DNA of 64,000 nucleotides from Nocardioides exalbidus. Lineage in GTDB: Bacteria; Actinomycetota; Actinomycetes; Propionibacteriales; Nocardioidaceae. A program made the translations under genes and the position numbers. This document shows positions 16,083-25,295 of the stretch, piece by piece (position 1 is the stretch's first letter; each line of letters starts with the position of its first letter). Location of the stretch: NCBI RefSeq assembly GCF_900105585.1, contig NZ_FNRT01000002.1, positions 1,674,001-1,738,000 of the forward strand, read 5' to 3'. The notes under the pieces are model-generated. The model was not told where the DNA came from, searched no databases, and was given only the letters and a program-made list of their open reading frames with translations.

Positions 16083-17108
16083 GTGAGCACTTCCCTCCCC
16101 ACGCGGGGTGGCGACACCGAGACGGTGTCGCCACCCCGGCCGCCCGGCCCGAAGGGCCAGCCGACCGGCGGCTCCGAGCGCCCGCAGTGGCGGCAGCGGC
16201 TGAGCCGCCTCGACCACACGCTCGCGCCCTACCTCTACATCTCGCCGTTCTTCCTGCTCTTCCTCGTCATCGGCATGTTCCCCCTGCTCTACACGGCGTG
16301 GGTCTCGGTCCACGACTGGAGCCTGCTGGGCGGCAAGGGGGAGTTCGTCGGCCTCGACAACTACCGCGAGGTCCTCCAGAACCCCTACTTCACCAAGCAG
16401 CTGGTCAACACGATCAGCATCTTCCTGATCTCCTCGGTGCCCCAGATCCTCATCGCCCTGGTGCTGGCCGCACTGCTCGACAACCAGCTGCGCGCCAGGA
16501 CGGCCTGGCGGATGAGCATCCTGCTGCCGTTCGTGGTCTCGCCGGTCGCGGTGGCGATCATCTTCGGCAGCCTCTACGGCGACCGCTACGGCCTGGCCAA
16601 CGAGATCCTCGGCTTCGTGGGGATCGACCCCGTCTCGTGGCACACCAACCGGCTCGCCAGCCACGTGGCCATCGCCACGATGGTCAACTGGCGCTGGACC
16701 GGCTACAACGCGCTGATCTTCCTGGCCGCGATGCAGGCGGTCCCGCGCGAGCTCTACGAGTCGGCGGCGATCGACGGTGCCGGACGGTTGCGCCAGTTCG
16801 TCTCGATCACCGTCCCGATGATCCGGCCCACGATGATCTTCATCATCATCACGTCCACGATCGGTGGGCTGCAGGTCTTCGCCGAGCCGCGGCTCTTCGA
16901 CGAGACGACCGCCCGCAACGGCGGGAGCGACCGGCAGTTCGGCACCATCACGATGCTGATCTACGACTTCGGCTGGCAGCTGCGTGACCTGGGCCGCGCC
17001 TCGGCGACCGCCTGGCTGCTCTTCCTGGTGATCTGCGCGTTCGCGGTCGTCAACTTCCTGCTCATCCGACGTCTCGGGCGTCTCGGCACGATCGGAGGCA
17101 GGCGATGA
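16083..17108 (+). CDS. cebF: Cellobiose-type ABC transporter permease (CebF-like)
   Basis: The 341-aa MalF-class permease has a Pro-rich cytoplasmic N-terminus of about 45 residues and six membrane spans. The EAA loop is ESAAIDGAGRLRQFVSITVP, which contacts the ATPase. It starts at GTG 16083, 46 bp after cebE. Its stop overlaps the ATG of the next permease, so the two subunits are made together. No ATPase gene is present in the cluster; Streptomyces ceb systems likewise borrow the shared MsiK ATPase encoded elsewhere. Confidence 0.88.
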   Translation: MSTSLPTRGGDTETVSPPRPPGPKGQPTGGSERPQWRQRLSRLDHTLAPYLYISPFFLLFLVIGMFPLLYTAWVSVHDWSLLGGKGEFVGLDNYREVLQNPYFTKQLVNTISIFLISSVPQILIALVLAALLDNQLRARTAWRMSILLPFVVSPVAVAIIFGSLYGDRYGLANEILGFVGIDPVSWHTNRLASHVAIATMVNWRWTGYNALIFLAAMQAVPRELYESAAIDGAGRLRQFVSITVPMIRPTMIFIIITSTIGGLQVFAEPRLFDETTARNGGSDRQFGTITMLIYDFGWQLRDLGRASATAWLLFLVICAFAVVNFLLIRRLGRLGTIGGRR

Positions 17109-17923
17109 GCCGCCGTCCGGGCTTCCTCGTCTACGGCCTGCTGATCGCCTTCGTGCTCGGCTCGGCCGCCCCGCTCTACTGGTCGTTCCTGCTCGGCTCG
17201 CAGACGAAGGAGGAGGCGTCCCAGGGCATCCCACCGCTCCTGCCGGGTGGTCACTTCATCGACAACGCCCAGCGCGTCCTGGACTCGCTGCCCTTCTGGA
17301 AGGCCCTCGGCAACAGCCTGATGGTCTCGACGGTCACGGCGTGCTCGGTGGTGTTCTTCTGCACCCTCGCGGGCTACGCGTTCGCCAAGCTCCGCTTCCG
17401 GGGGAGCGGCCCACTGATGGTCTTCGTCATCGCCACGATGGCGGTCCCGACGCAGCTCGGTGTGGTCCCGCTCTTCATCCTCATGTCCAGGCTCGGGTGG
17501 GCCGGCAGCGTCTGGTCGGTCGTCATCCCGTGGCTGGTCACGGCCTTCGGCGTCTTCTTCATGCGCCAGTACCTCGTCGACGCCGTGCCCGACGAGCTCA
17601 TCGAGGCCGCGCGGATGGACGGGTGCTCCCAGATCCGCACCTTCCTGACGGTTGCCGTCCCGGCGGCACGACCGGCTGCGGCCATCCTCTGGCTCTTCAC
17701 CTTCATGCAGGTGTGGACCGACTTCTTCTGGCCGCTGATCGCACTGCCGCCGGACAACCCCACCATCCAGGTGGCGCTCAACCAGCTCCAGAGCGGGTAC
17801 TTCAAGGACTTCAGCCTGGTCCTCGCCGGGACCACCCTGGCCACCATCCCGCTCCTCGTCCTGTTCGTCCTCGCCGGGCGCCAGCTCGTGTCCGGCATCA
17901 TGCAAGGAGCCGTCAAGGGATGA
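17105..17923 (+). CDS. cebG: Cellobiose-type ABC transporter permease (CebG-like)
   Basis: The 272-aa MalG-class permease has six membrane spans and the EAA loop IEAARMDGCSQIRTFLTVAVP (about residues 159-179). It pairs with the preceding MalF-like subunit to form the transmembrane channel. ATG 17105 overlaps the upstream TGA by 4 bp, and its own TGA overlaps the ATG of the beta-glucosidase gene in the same way. Uptake and hydrolysis are therefore translationally linked. Confidence 0.88.
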   Translation: MSRRPGFLVYGLLIAFVLGSAAPLYWSFLLGSQTKEEASQGIPPLLPGGHFIDNAQRVLDSLPFWKALGNSLMVSTVTACSVVFFCTLAGYAFAKLRFRGSGPLMVFVIATMAVPTQLGVVPLFILMSRLGWAGSVWSVVIPWLVTAFGVFFMRQYLVDAVPDELIEAARMDGCSQIRTFLTVAVPAARPAAAILWLFTFMQVWTDFFWPLIALPPDNPTIQVALNQLQSGYFKDFSLVLAGTTLATIPLLVLFVLAGRQLVSGIMQGAVKG

Positions 17924-19392
17924 CCGTCCAGAGCACCCCCGCCGCCACCGTCGACCACCGTGGTCGGCTGAGCTTCCCCTCGGACTTCGTCTGGGGGATG
18001 GCCACCGCCTCCTACCAGATCGAGGGAGCCGTGGCCGAGGACGGCCGCACCGCCTCGATCTGGGACACCTTCTCCCGCGTCCCGGGCGCCGTGATGAACG
18101 GCGACACCGGCGACGTCGCGGTCGACCACTACCACCGGATGCGCGAGGACGTCGCCATCATGGCCGACCTCGGGGCGACGTCGTACCGCTTCTCGGTCGC
18201 CTGGCCGCGCGTGCGGCCCGACGCCGGCGCGGTCAACCCGGCCGGGCTCGCGTTCTACGACCGCCTCGTCGACGAGCTGCTCTCCCACGGCATCGCACCG
18301 TGGCTGACGCTCTACCACTGGGACCTCCCGCAGGTGCTCGAGGACGCCGGCGGCTGGACCAACCGCGACACCGCGCACCGCTTCGTCGACCACGCCGTCT
18401 CGGTGCACGAGGCGCTCGGCGACCGGGTCCCGACGTGGACGACGCTCAACGAGCCGTGGTGCTCGGCGTTCCTCGGCTACTCCGCGGGGCACCACGCCCC
18501 GGGTCGTCAGGAGGGTGCCGCCGGCCTGGTGGCCGGCCATCACCTGCTGCTCGCCCACGGCATGGCCGTGCAGGAGCTCCGCAGCCGGGGCGCGGACCGA
18601 CTCGGGATCAGCCTCAACCTCACCGTGCCCGACCCGAGCGACCCCACCGACCCGGTGGACGTCGACGCGGCCCGACGCATCGACTCCCTCCACAACCGGT
18701 TCTTCCTGGACCCGATCTTCCGCGGTGCCTATCCCGCCGACCTGCTCGACGACACCGCCGGCCTGACCTTCGACGGGCGACCGTGGGTCGACGTCGTCCG
18801 TGACGGCGACCTCGACGTGATCTCGGCGCCGATCGACGTGCTGGGCGTGAACTACTACCACGGCAACGAGGTCTCGGGGCACCCGCGCACCGACGTCGTC
18901 GGCATCGGCTCCGACCAGCCCGACCGGGTGGCGCTGTCGCCCTTCGTGGGCTCCGAGCACGTCACGTTCCCCAGCCGCGGCCTGCCGGTCACCGACATGG
19001 GGTGGGAGATCCAGCCCGAGGGGCTGCACCGGCTGCTGCGCCGGCTCCACGACGACTACCCGCACCTGCCCATCTACCTCACCGAGACGGGCGCGGCGTT
19101 CGCCGACCGCCCCGACGACGACGGCGAGGTCCGCGACCCCGACCGGATCGCGTTCCTCGACGCCTACCTCCGCGCGGTGCACCTCGCCGTCGAGGAGGGC
19201 GTAGACGTGGGGGGCTTCTTCCACTGGTCCTACTGCGACAACTTCGAGTGGGCCTTCGGCTACGCGAAGCGGTTCGGCCTGGTGCACGTCGACTACGCCA
19301 CGCAGGTGCGCACGCCGAAGTCGAGCGCACGCTGGTACGCCGACCTCGCGCGCACCGGAGTCCTGCGACCCGCGGATGCCACGGACCACTAG
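17920..19392 (+). CDS. bglC: GH1 beta-glucosidase (BglC-like)
   Basis: The 490-aa cytoplasmic enzyme is a full-length glycoside hydrolase family 1 member. It starts with FPSDFVWGMATASYQIEGA, has acid/base Glu178 in TTLNEPW and nucleophile Glu389 in YLTETGAAF (TENG is the commoner form; the Glu is intact). The aglycone-site segment GFFHWSYCDNFEW is also present. There is no signal peptide, fitting hydrolysis of imported cellobiose to glucose. It is coupled to cebG by an ATGA overlap and followed immediately by the LacI-type regulator, the same content and order as Streptomyces cebEFG-bglC. Confidence 0.92.
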   Translation: MTVQSTPAATVDHRGRLSFPSDFVWGMATASYQIEGAVAEDGRTASIWDTFSRVPGAVMNGDTGDVAVDHYHRMREDVAIMADLGATSYRFSVAWPRVRPDAGAVNPAGLAFYDRLVDELLSHGIAPWLTLYHWDLPQVLEDAGGWTNRDTAHRFVDHAVSVHEALGDRVPTWTTLNEPWCSAFLGYSAGHHAPGRQEGAAGLVAGHHLLLAHGMAVQELRSRGADRLGISLNLTVPDPSDPTDPVDVDAARRIDSLHNRFFLDPIFRGAYPADLLDDTAGLTFDGRPWVDVVRDGDLDVISAPIDVLGVNYYHGNEVSGHPRTDVVGIGSDQPDRVALSPFVGSEHVTFPSRGLPVTDMGWEIQPEGLHRLLRRLHDDYPHLPIYLTETGAAFADRPDDDGEVRDPDRIAFLDAYLRAVHLAVEEGVDVGGFFHWSYCDNFEWAFGYAKRFGLVHVDYATQVRTPKSSARWYADLARTGVLRPADATDH

Positions 19393-19402
19393 CGTGGGCG
19401 GG

Positions 19403-20437
19403 GTGAACAGCACGCGCGCCGTCTCGACCGGTGGTTCGCCCACCCTCGACGAGGTAGCGCGCGTGGCGGGGGTCTCCCGCGCGACGGCGTCGCGGGCGAT
19501 CAATGGCGGCCAGCGGGTCAGCCCCCGCGCACAGGCCGCGGTCGACCAGGCGGTGCGCACCCTCGGCTACGTCCCGAACCCGGCGGCCCGCAGCCTCGTC
19601 ACCCGGCGTACGGACTCGATCGCCGTCGTGGTGCCCGAGCCCGACGACCGCGTCTTCTCCGACCCCTTCTTCGCCGGCACCCTGCGCGGCGTCACGCGGG
19701 TGCTGGGGGAGCGCGACATCCAGCTCGTGCTGCTGCTCGCCCGGCCGGGCGCCTCCAGCGCGCGCACCCTGCGCTACCTCACCGGTCGCCACGTCGACGG
19801 CGCCTACGTCGTCTCCCACCACCGCGACGACCGGCTCGCCGAGCACCTCTCCGACATCGGCCTGCCCTGCATCTTCGGCGGCCGGCCCTGGACCGGGGGC
19901 GACCGCGTGGCCTACGTCGACGTCGACAACACCGCCGGCGAGCGCGAGGCGACCGAGCACCTGATCCTGTCGGGGCGCACCCGCATCGGGACGATCGCCG
20001 GCCCCTCCGACATGACGGCCTCGGCCGACCGCCTCGCCGGGTGGCGACTGGCGATGACGGAGGCCGGCCTCGCCACCGACGCCGTCGCGCACGGCGACTT
20101 CACCGAGGCCAGCGGCGTCCACGCCACGCGCGCGCTGCTGGAGCGGCACCCCGACCTCGACGGCCTCGTCGTCGCCTCCGACCTGATGGCGGCCGCGGCG
20201 CTCCGGGTGCTGGCCGAGATGGGCCGCCGGGTCCCCGACGACGTCGCCGTGATCGGCTTCGACGACCTGGGCGTGGCCGAGCGCACCACCCCGCGCCTCA
20301 CGACCGTCCGCCAGCCCGTGGTCGCGATGGCCGAGCGAGCCACGCGCCTGCTGCTCGACCGGGTCGACCAGGCCGAGGGCAGCCACCCGATGCGGCTGAT
20401 CATCCCGCCGACGCTGGTGCACCGCGACAGCGCCTGA
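19403..20437 (+). CDS. cebR: LacI family repressor (CebR-like)
   Basis: The protein of about 344 aa has a LacI HTH and hinge (SPTLDEVARVAGVSRATASRAINGGQRVS, then NPAARSLVTRR). A periplasmic-binding-like effector domain follows, ending in AVIGFDDLGVAERTTPRLTTVRQP. It is the obvious regulator for the two CebR-like boxes at 14588 and 14675; in Streptomyces CebR is released by cellobiose or cellotriose. The start is uncertain: ATG 19376 (inside bglC), GTG 19394 and GTG 19403 are all in frame before the HTH. The shortest was chosen because it retains the whole HTH. Confidence 0.82.
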   Translation: MNSTRAVSTGGSPTLDEVARVAGVSRATASRAINGGQRVSPRAQAAVDQAVRTLGYVPNPAARSLVTRRTDSIAVVVPEPDDRVFSDPFFAGTLRGVTRVLGERDIQLVLLLARPGASSARTLRYLTGRHVDGAYVVSHHRDDRLAEHLSDIGLPCIFGGRPWTGGDRVAYVDVDNTAGEREATEHLILSGRTRIGTIAGPSDMTASADRLAGWRLAMTEAGLATDAVAHGDFTEASGVHATRALLERHPDLDGLVVASDLMAAAALRVLAEMGRRVPDDVAVIGFDDLGVAERTTPRLTTVRQPVVAMAERATRLLLDRVDQAEGSHPMRLIIPPTLVHRDSA

Positions 20438-20670
20438 GCGCGCGTGGAGCGGGCGCTGAGTCCGTTCTCACACGTCACCGGATTCACGGGAACACCACTT
20501 GTCCCACTAGCGTTGTGCCCATCAGTCGCCCGGCCGGTCTTGCCCCGGGCGCAGGTCCCACCGGATCCACCCAGATCAACCCGGGGCCCTTCCTCACTTC
20601 TGAGGCACGTACGCCGCGTCCATCGCGACTGCGGCTCACGGTGGCGAGACGCCAACCGAAAGCAACTCAC

Positions 20671-22194
20671 ATGACCTTCGCCGACCTCGGCGTTCCGTCC
20701 TCGCTCGCCCAGATCCTGGAGCAGCAGGGCATCACCACTCCCACTCCGATCCAGGCCGCGACGCTGCCCGACAGCCTCGCCGGCCGCGACGTCCTCGGCC
20801 GTGGCCGCACCGGCTCCGGCAAGACGTTCGCCTTCCTCCTTCCCCTCGTGGCCCGCCTCGACGCGAGCAAGCTGCCGGCCATGCCGCGCAAGCCCCGCGC
20901 CCTGATCCTCGCGCCGACGCGTGAGCTCGTGGGCCAGATCCACGCCTCGCTCGTCCCGCTGGCCAAGGCCACCGGCCTGTCGACCGTCGTCGTCTACGGC
21001 GGCGTCGGGCAGGGCCCGCAGGTCACCGCGCTCAAGAAGGGCGTCGACATCGTCATCGCCTGCCCCGGTCGCCTCGAGGACCTCATGGGCCAGGGCTTCG
21101 CCGACCTGTCGTCGGTCGAGATCACGATCCTCGACGAGGCCGACCACATGGCCGACCTCGGCTTCCTGCCGGGCGTGCGGCGCATCATGGACAAGACCCC
21201 GCAGTCGGGTCAGCGCATGCTCTTCTCGGCCACCCTCGACAAGGCGATCGACGTCCTGGTCAAGCGGTTCCTGACCAACGCCGTCACCCACGAGGCCGAC
21301 TCCGCCCAGTCGCCGGTCGCGACGATGCACCACCACGTCCTGCACCTCACGCGCGAGCAGCGGGTGCCGGTCCTGGTGAACCTCACGAGCGCGCCCGGTC
21401 GCACGGTCGTCTTCACGCGCACGAAGTACGGCGCCAAGGCGCTGGCCCGCCAGCTGAACAAGTCCGGCGTGCCGAGCGTCGAGCTGCACGGCAACCTGTC
21501 GCAGAACGCGCGCACCCGCAACATGGAGGCGTTCCACTCCGGCACCGCCACCACGCTGGTCGCCACCGACATCGCGGCGCGCGGCATCCACGTCGACGAC
21601 GTCTCGCTCGTCGTGCACGCCGACCCGCCGGTCGAGCACAAGGCCTACCTGCACCGCTCGGGCCGCACGGCCCGCGCCGGCAACGAGGGCACCGTCATCA
21701 CCCTGATGACCGACGAGCAGCAGCGCGACGTGCGCGACCTCACCCGTCAGGCCGGCATCAAGCCGGTCACGACCAAGGTCAGCGGCCCCGACCACCCGGT
21801 CCTCGCCCAGCTCGCCCCGGGCGAGCGCGTGCTGGTCCCCGGCGGCCTCGTCGTCGAGGCGCCCGCCCAGCAGGGCGGCGGTGGTCGCTCGACCGGCGCC
21901 AACGCCCAGCGCAAGCGGGCCCGCAAGGGCGGCCAGACCAACGGCCAGTCGCGTCGGGGCAACCCGGCCGGCGGCTCGGGCTCCGCCCCGGCCTACAGCA
22001 CCTCGACCGGCTCCGGCTCCACCGGCGGCGGCCAGCGTCGTCGCTCCGGTGGCGGCCAGGGCTCCGGCCAGGGTGCCGGTGGCGGCCAGGGTGGCGGCGG
22101 CAACCGTCGTCGCCGCGGCGGCTCCGGCGGCGGCCAGGGCGCCCAGCGCTCCGGTGGCAGCCACAGCGCCGCGTCGTTCAGCGGTCGTCGCTGA
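20671..22194 (+). CDS. DEAD-box RNA helicase with Gly/Arg-rich tail
   Basis: The 507-aa protein has the Q motif (TFADLGVPSSL, PTPIQ), motif I GRTGSGKT, Ia APTRELVGQ, II DEAD, III SAT, V ATDIAARGIH and VI HRSGRTARAG, in order. The last 140 residues are a disordered Gly/Arg/Ser/Gln tail typical of RNA-binding actinobacterial CsdA/RhlE-like helicases. It remodels RNA, probably in ribosome assembly or cold adaptation. ATG 20671 begins the Q-motif region. A 233-bp leader separates it from cebR, long enough for post-transcriptional control, but no conserved structure was recognised there. Confidence 0.93.
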   Translation: MTFADLGVPSSLAQILEQQGITTPTPIQAATLPDSLAGRDVLGRGRTGSGKTFAFLLPLVARLDASKLPAMPRKPRALILAPTRELVGQIHASLVPLAKATGLSTVVVYGGVGQGPQVTALKKGVDIVIACPGRLEDLMGQGFADLSSVEITILDEADHMADLGFLPGVRRIMDKTPQSGQRMLFSATLDKAIDVLVKRFLTNAVTHEADSAQSPVATMHHHVLHLTREQRVPVLVNLTSAPGRTVVFTRTKYGAKALARQLNKSGVPSVELHGNLSQNARTRNMEAFHSGTATTLVATDIAARGIHVDDVSLVVHADPPVEHKAYLHRSGRTARAGNEGTVITLMTDEQQRDVRDLTRQAGIKPVTTKVSGPDHPVLAQLAPGERVLVPGGLVVEAPAQQGGGGRSTGANAQRKRARKGGQTNGQSRRGNPAGGSGSAPAYSTSTGSGSTGGGQRRRSGGGQGSGQGAGGGQGGGGNRRRRGGSGGGQGAQRSGGSHSAASFSGRR

Positions 22195-22219
22195 CCTCAC
22201 GCAGCTCCGGGCGACACTC

Positions 22220-22299
22220 CACCATGGGATGTCGCTGAACCCGCACTCCCCTCGGTCAACTGACTGAGGGAGGTGCGGGTTCGTCTGCATCCCATGGTG
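22220..22299. repeat. 80-bp nested inverted repeat
   Basis: Perfect 12-bp outer arms CACCATGGGATG (22220-22231) and CATCCCATGGTG (22288-22299) enclose an inner pair, AACCCGCAC and GTGCGGGTT, with an imperfect CCCTC/GAGGG extension and a GGTCAACTGAC centre. It lies 25 bp after the helicase stop. It may be its terminator or a mobile palindromic unit. The symmetry is far longer than a normal terminator needs. Confidence 0.75.
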
Positions 22300-22366
22300 A
22301 AGCGGGAGCGGCGGGAACACCGGAGGCCCCGCATTGGTTGCGTCTTCAACCAGCCTGAGGAGCACC

Positions 22367-23002
22367 ATGCCGCGCCACACCCTGACCGAGCCGGTCGTCG
22401 CCTGGAGCGACGGAGCGGACCACCCCGACCGCCCGCTGGTCGTGCTGCTCCACGGCCGCGGGGCCGACGAGCACTCGATCCTCGGGCTCGCGGCGCACCT
22501 GCCGCGGGAGGCGTCGTACGCCGCCGTGCGCGCGCCGATCGGCGAGGGGGGCGGCCATGCCTGGTTCGACAACCGCGGCATCGGGCGGCCGGTCCCGGAG
22601 TCGCTCGCCGAGACCGTCGCGTGGTTCGAGGCCTGGCTCGACGCCGTCGCCCCGACCGGGCGGAAGGTCGTGCTGGTCGGCTTCAGCGGCGGCGCCGCCT
22701 TCGCCGGCGGCGTGCTGCTCACGGCTCCCGAGCGGTTGACGGGCGCCGCGATCCTCCACGGCACGCTGCCCTTCGAGGACGCAGGTGTCGACGTGGCACC
22801 CGGCCGCCTCGCCGGCAGCCACGTCTTCGTCGCCCAGGGCGACGCCGACCACGTGATCCCGCGCGAGCTGCTCGACCGGACGTGGTCGTGGCTCGCCGAG
22901 GACTCCGCTGCCACAGTGGTGTCGCGCCGCGAGGCCGGTGGCCACCAGCTCTCCACCCAGACCACCGACGACCTGAAGGGTTGGCTCGATGAGCTCCTCT
23001 GA
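22367..23002 (+). CDS. Alpha/beta hydrolase, carboxylesterase/phospholipase type
   Basis: The 211-aa enzyme resembles short carboxylesterases of the Abhydrolase_2 group. It has oxyanion segment LLHGRGADEHS, nucleophile Ser in GFSGGA (GxSxG), Asp in QGDADHVIP and His in GGHQLS. ATG 22367 follows CTGAGGAGCACC and was preferred over the upstream in-frame start at 22334. It overlaps the next gene by 14 bp. Substrate is unknown; short acyl esters or lysophospholipids are usual for the family. Confidence 0.87.
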   Translation: MPRHTLTEPVVAWSDGADHPDRPLVVLLHGRGADEHSILGLAAHLPREASYAAVRAPIGEGGGHAWFDNRGIGRPVPESLAETVAWFEAWLDAVAPTGRKVVLVGFSGGAAFAGGVLLTAPERLTGAAILHGTLPFEDAGVDVAPGRLAGSHVFVAQGDADHVIPRELLDRTWSWLAEDSAATVVSRREAGGHQLSTQTTDDLKGWLDELL

Positions 23003-24065
23003 CACAGGGTTCGACCACAGCGTGCTCGGCACCCGCGAGCACATCTCCCTCGGCCTCGACACCTTCGGCGACGCGCCGCTCGACGGTGCGCCGGGCAACC
23101 ACGCCGAGACTCTCCGCGAGGTCGTCGCCGAGGCGGTCCTCGCCGACCGGGTCGGCATCGACTACATCGGCCTCGGCGAGCACCACCGCCCGGACTACGC
23201 GATCTCCGCGCCCGACGTCGTCCTCGCTGCGATCGCCGGGCAGACCGAGCGGATCCGCCTCGGCACCGGCGTCACCGTCCTGTCGAGCGACGACCCGATC
23301 CGGGTCTACGAGCGGTTCGCCACCCTCGACGCCGTGAGCAACGGTCGCGCCGAGGTGCAGCTGGGCCGCGGGTCGTTCATCGAGTCGTTCGGTCTCTTCG
23401 GCCTCGAGCTCGGCGACTACGACCGGCTCTTCGCCGAGAAGCTCGACCTCTTCGCCGCGCTCCAGGACGAGGAGCCGGTGTCGTGGGAGGGCAGCATCCG
23501 CACCCCGCTCGTCGACCAGCCGGTCTACCCGACCACCGCGGCCGGCAAGCTGCCCGCGTGGATCGGCGTCGGCGGCACCCCGCAGTCCGTCGTGCGCGCC
23601 GCCCGCTACGGCATGCCGCTGATGCTCGCCGTCATCGGCGGGTCGCCCGCACAGTTCGTGCCGTTCGCCGACCTCTACCGCCAGTCGCTGATCGAGTACG
23701 CCGTCCCGGAGCTGCCGATCGGCATGCACTCGCCGGGCCACGTGGCGGCCACCGACGAGCTGGCGCGCGAGCAGCTGTACCCCCACCAGGCCGAGCTCGT
23801 CACCCGGATCGGCCGCGAGCGCGGCTGGGGTCCCTACAGCCGGATCGCCTTCGAGCAGGGCGCGTCCCCGCAGGGCGCGTTGTTCGTCGGCTCGCCCGAG
23901 ACGGTCGCGCAGAAGATCGCCTGGGCGGCGAGGACCCTCGGCCTCTCTCGCTTCCAGCTGAAGTACTCCGTCGGCTCGCTGCCCCACGACCAGCGGATGG
24001 AGTCCATCCGGCTCTACGGCGAGGAAGTCGTCCCCCGGGTGCGGGAGCTGCTGGCCCTCTCGTAG
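22989..24065 (+). CDS. LLM-class flavin-dependent oxidoreductase
   Basis: The 358-aa protein is a bacterial luciferase-like monooxygenase. Visible features are GLGEHHRPDYAISAPDVVLAAIAGQT, ERFATLDAVSNGRAEVQLGRGS and a late GSPETVAQKI. This subgroup uses FMN or F420; the cofactor cannot be told apart here. It begins inside the end of the esterase gene, indicating co-translation. A monooxygenase making an ester or oxidised ketone next to an esterase would be a sensible pairing, but that is inference. Confidence 0.88.
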   Translation: MSSSDTGFDHSVLGTREHISLGLDTFGDAPLDGAPGNHAETLREVVAEAVLADRVGIDYIGLGEHHRPDYAISAPDVVLAAIAGQTERIRLGTGVTVLSSDDPIRVYERFATLDAVSNGRAEVQLGRGSFIESFGLFGLELGDYDRLFAEKLDLFAALQDEEPVSWEGSIRTPLVDQPVYPTTAAGKLPAWIGVGGTPQSVVRAARYGMPLMLAVIGGSPAQFVPFADLYRQSLIEYAVPELPIGMHSPGHVAATDELAREQLYPHQAELVTRIGRERGWGPYSRIAFEQGASPQGALFVGSPETVAQKIAWAARTLGLSRFQLKYSVGSLPHDQRMESIRLYGEEVVPRVRELLALS

Positions 24066-24134
24066 GGACCTCGTGGGGACGGCCACCTCGTAGGGATGGG
24101 GCGGGCGCAGACGGCACGGTGCTTGGATCGATCC

Positions 24135-25262
24135 ATGAGGTCGATCGGGGTGGAGGAGGAGCTGCTGCTCGTCGACGCCCGCACCGGCCGGCCGCGCAAC
24201 GTCGCCTCGGAGGTGATCCGCGCCGCAGAGGCACGCGACCTGCACAACCCCGCGCCCAGCGACGACAGCGGTGGGTCGCTGGGCCACGAGCTCCACAAGA
24301 CCCAGGTCGAGACCGACACCCCGCCGCTGGAGAGCCTGACCGCCCTCGACCACGCTCTGCGCGCCTGGCGCGAGCGGACCAGGTCGGCCGCGCTGGAGGT
24401 CGGCGCCCGCGTCCTCGCCTCCGGCACCTCGCCCCTCGCCGGTGACACGCGGATCGAGCGGACCGACCGCTACGACGCGATGGCGCAGCGCTACGGCCTG
24501 ATGATCGCCGAGCAGCTGGTCTGCGGCTGCCACGTGCACGTCGAGGTGGCGGGTGACGACGAGGGCGTCGGCGTGCTCGACCGGATCCGGACGTGGGTCC
24601 CGCTGCTGCTGGCGATCAGCGCCAACTCGCCGTGGGCGCAGTCGGTCGACACGGCCTACGAGAGCTATCGCTGGCAGATGCAGATGCGCTGGCCCTCGTC
24701 GGGTCCGCTGCCGGTGCTCGGCACGCCCGCCGCCTACCGGTCGTACGTCGACGCGATGCTCGCGACCGGCGTGCCGATCGACGAGGCGATGGTCTACTCC
24801 GACGCCCGGCTGTCGGCCCTGCACCCGACCGTCGAGATCCGCACCGCCGACGTCTGCCTCGACGTGCGCGACACGCTCGTGGTCGCCGCGCTCGCCCGGG
24901 CGCTCGTCGAGACCGCCGCCCGCGAGTGGGCCGACGGCGTGCCGGCACCCGACGTACCGGCGCCGCTCCTCCGGCTCGCGAGCTGGAAGGCCGGTCGCCA
25001 CGGGCTCACCGGCGAGCTCGTGCACCCGCCGACCGGCGAGAGCCGCCCCGCGGCGGACGTGCTCGCCGGCCTGCTGGACCACGTGGGCGACGCCCTCGAC
25101 GACGCAGGCGACCGCGACCACATGTCCCGGGGCGTCGCGCGGCTGCTGGCCGACGGGACCGGCGCCCGACGCCAGCGGGAGCTGCTGGACGCCGCCGGCG
25201 ACGACGAGGCCGCGCAGGGGGCCGCCGTGGTGCGGCTGAGCCGGATCACGGCGGGCGAGTGA
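24135..25262 (+). CDS. YbdK-type glutamate-cysteine ligase-like carboxylate-amine ligase
   Basis: The 375-aa enzyme belongs to the GCS2 family. It has the N-terminal SIGVEEELLLVDARTGRPR, ETDTPPLES (family motif usually ExxT/S), VCGCHVHVEV and HPTVEIRTADVCLDV. It forms gamma-glutamyl-type amide bonds with ATP, and YbdK has weak glutamate-cysteine ligase activity. Actinomycetes use mycothiol rather than glutathione, so the physiological substrate is open. ATG 24135 begins the conserved SIGVEEE motif. It is probably its own transcription unit, 69 bp after the LLM gene. Confidence 0.88.
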   Translation: MRSIGVEEELLLVDARTGRPRNVASEVIRAAEARDLHNPAPSDDSGGSLGHELHKTQVETDTPPLESLTALDHALRAWRERTRSAALEVGARVLASGTSPLAGDTRIERTDRYDAMAQRYGLMIAEQLVCGCHVHVEVAGDDEGVGVLDRIRTWVPLLLAISANSPWAQSVDTAYESYRWQMQMRWPSSGPLPVLGTPAAYRSYVDAMLATGVPIDEAMVYSDARLSALHPTVEIRTADVCLDVRDTLVVAALARALVETAAREWADGVPAPDVPAPLLRLASWKAGRHGLTGELVHPPTGESRPAADVLAGLLDHVGDALDDAGDRDHMSRGVARLLADGTGARRQRELLDAAGDDEAAQGAAVVRLSRITAGE

Positions 25263-25295
25263 GACAACGGATGGGGGTTTCCTAGGGTGGTCGTC

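Noticed and set aside
17920..19392. Inactive GH1 because TENG reads TETG
   Set aside because: The nucleophile Glu389 is present and the Asn-to-Thr change beside it does not remove a catalytic residue.
20438..20670. Riboswitch or cold-shock thermosensor in the helicase leader
   Set aside because: The leader is long enough, but no conserved stem or known aptamer pattern could be recognised by eye.
19912..22965. A 1017-aa open frame on the minus strand over cebR, helicase and esterase genes
   Set aside because: GC-driven antisense shadow: no domain resemblance, and it spans three well-supported plus-strand genes and a gap.
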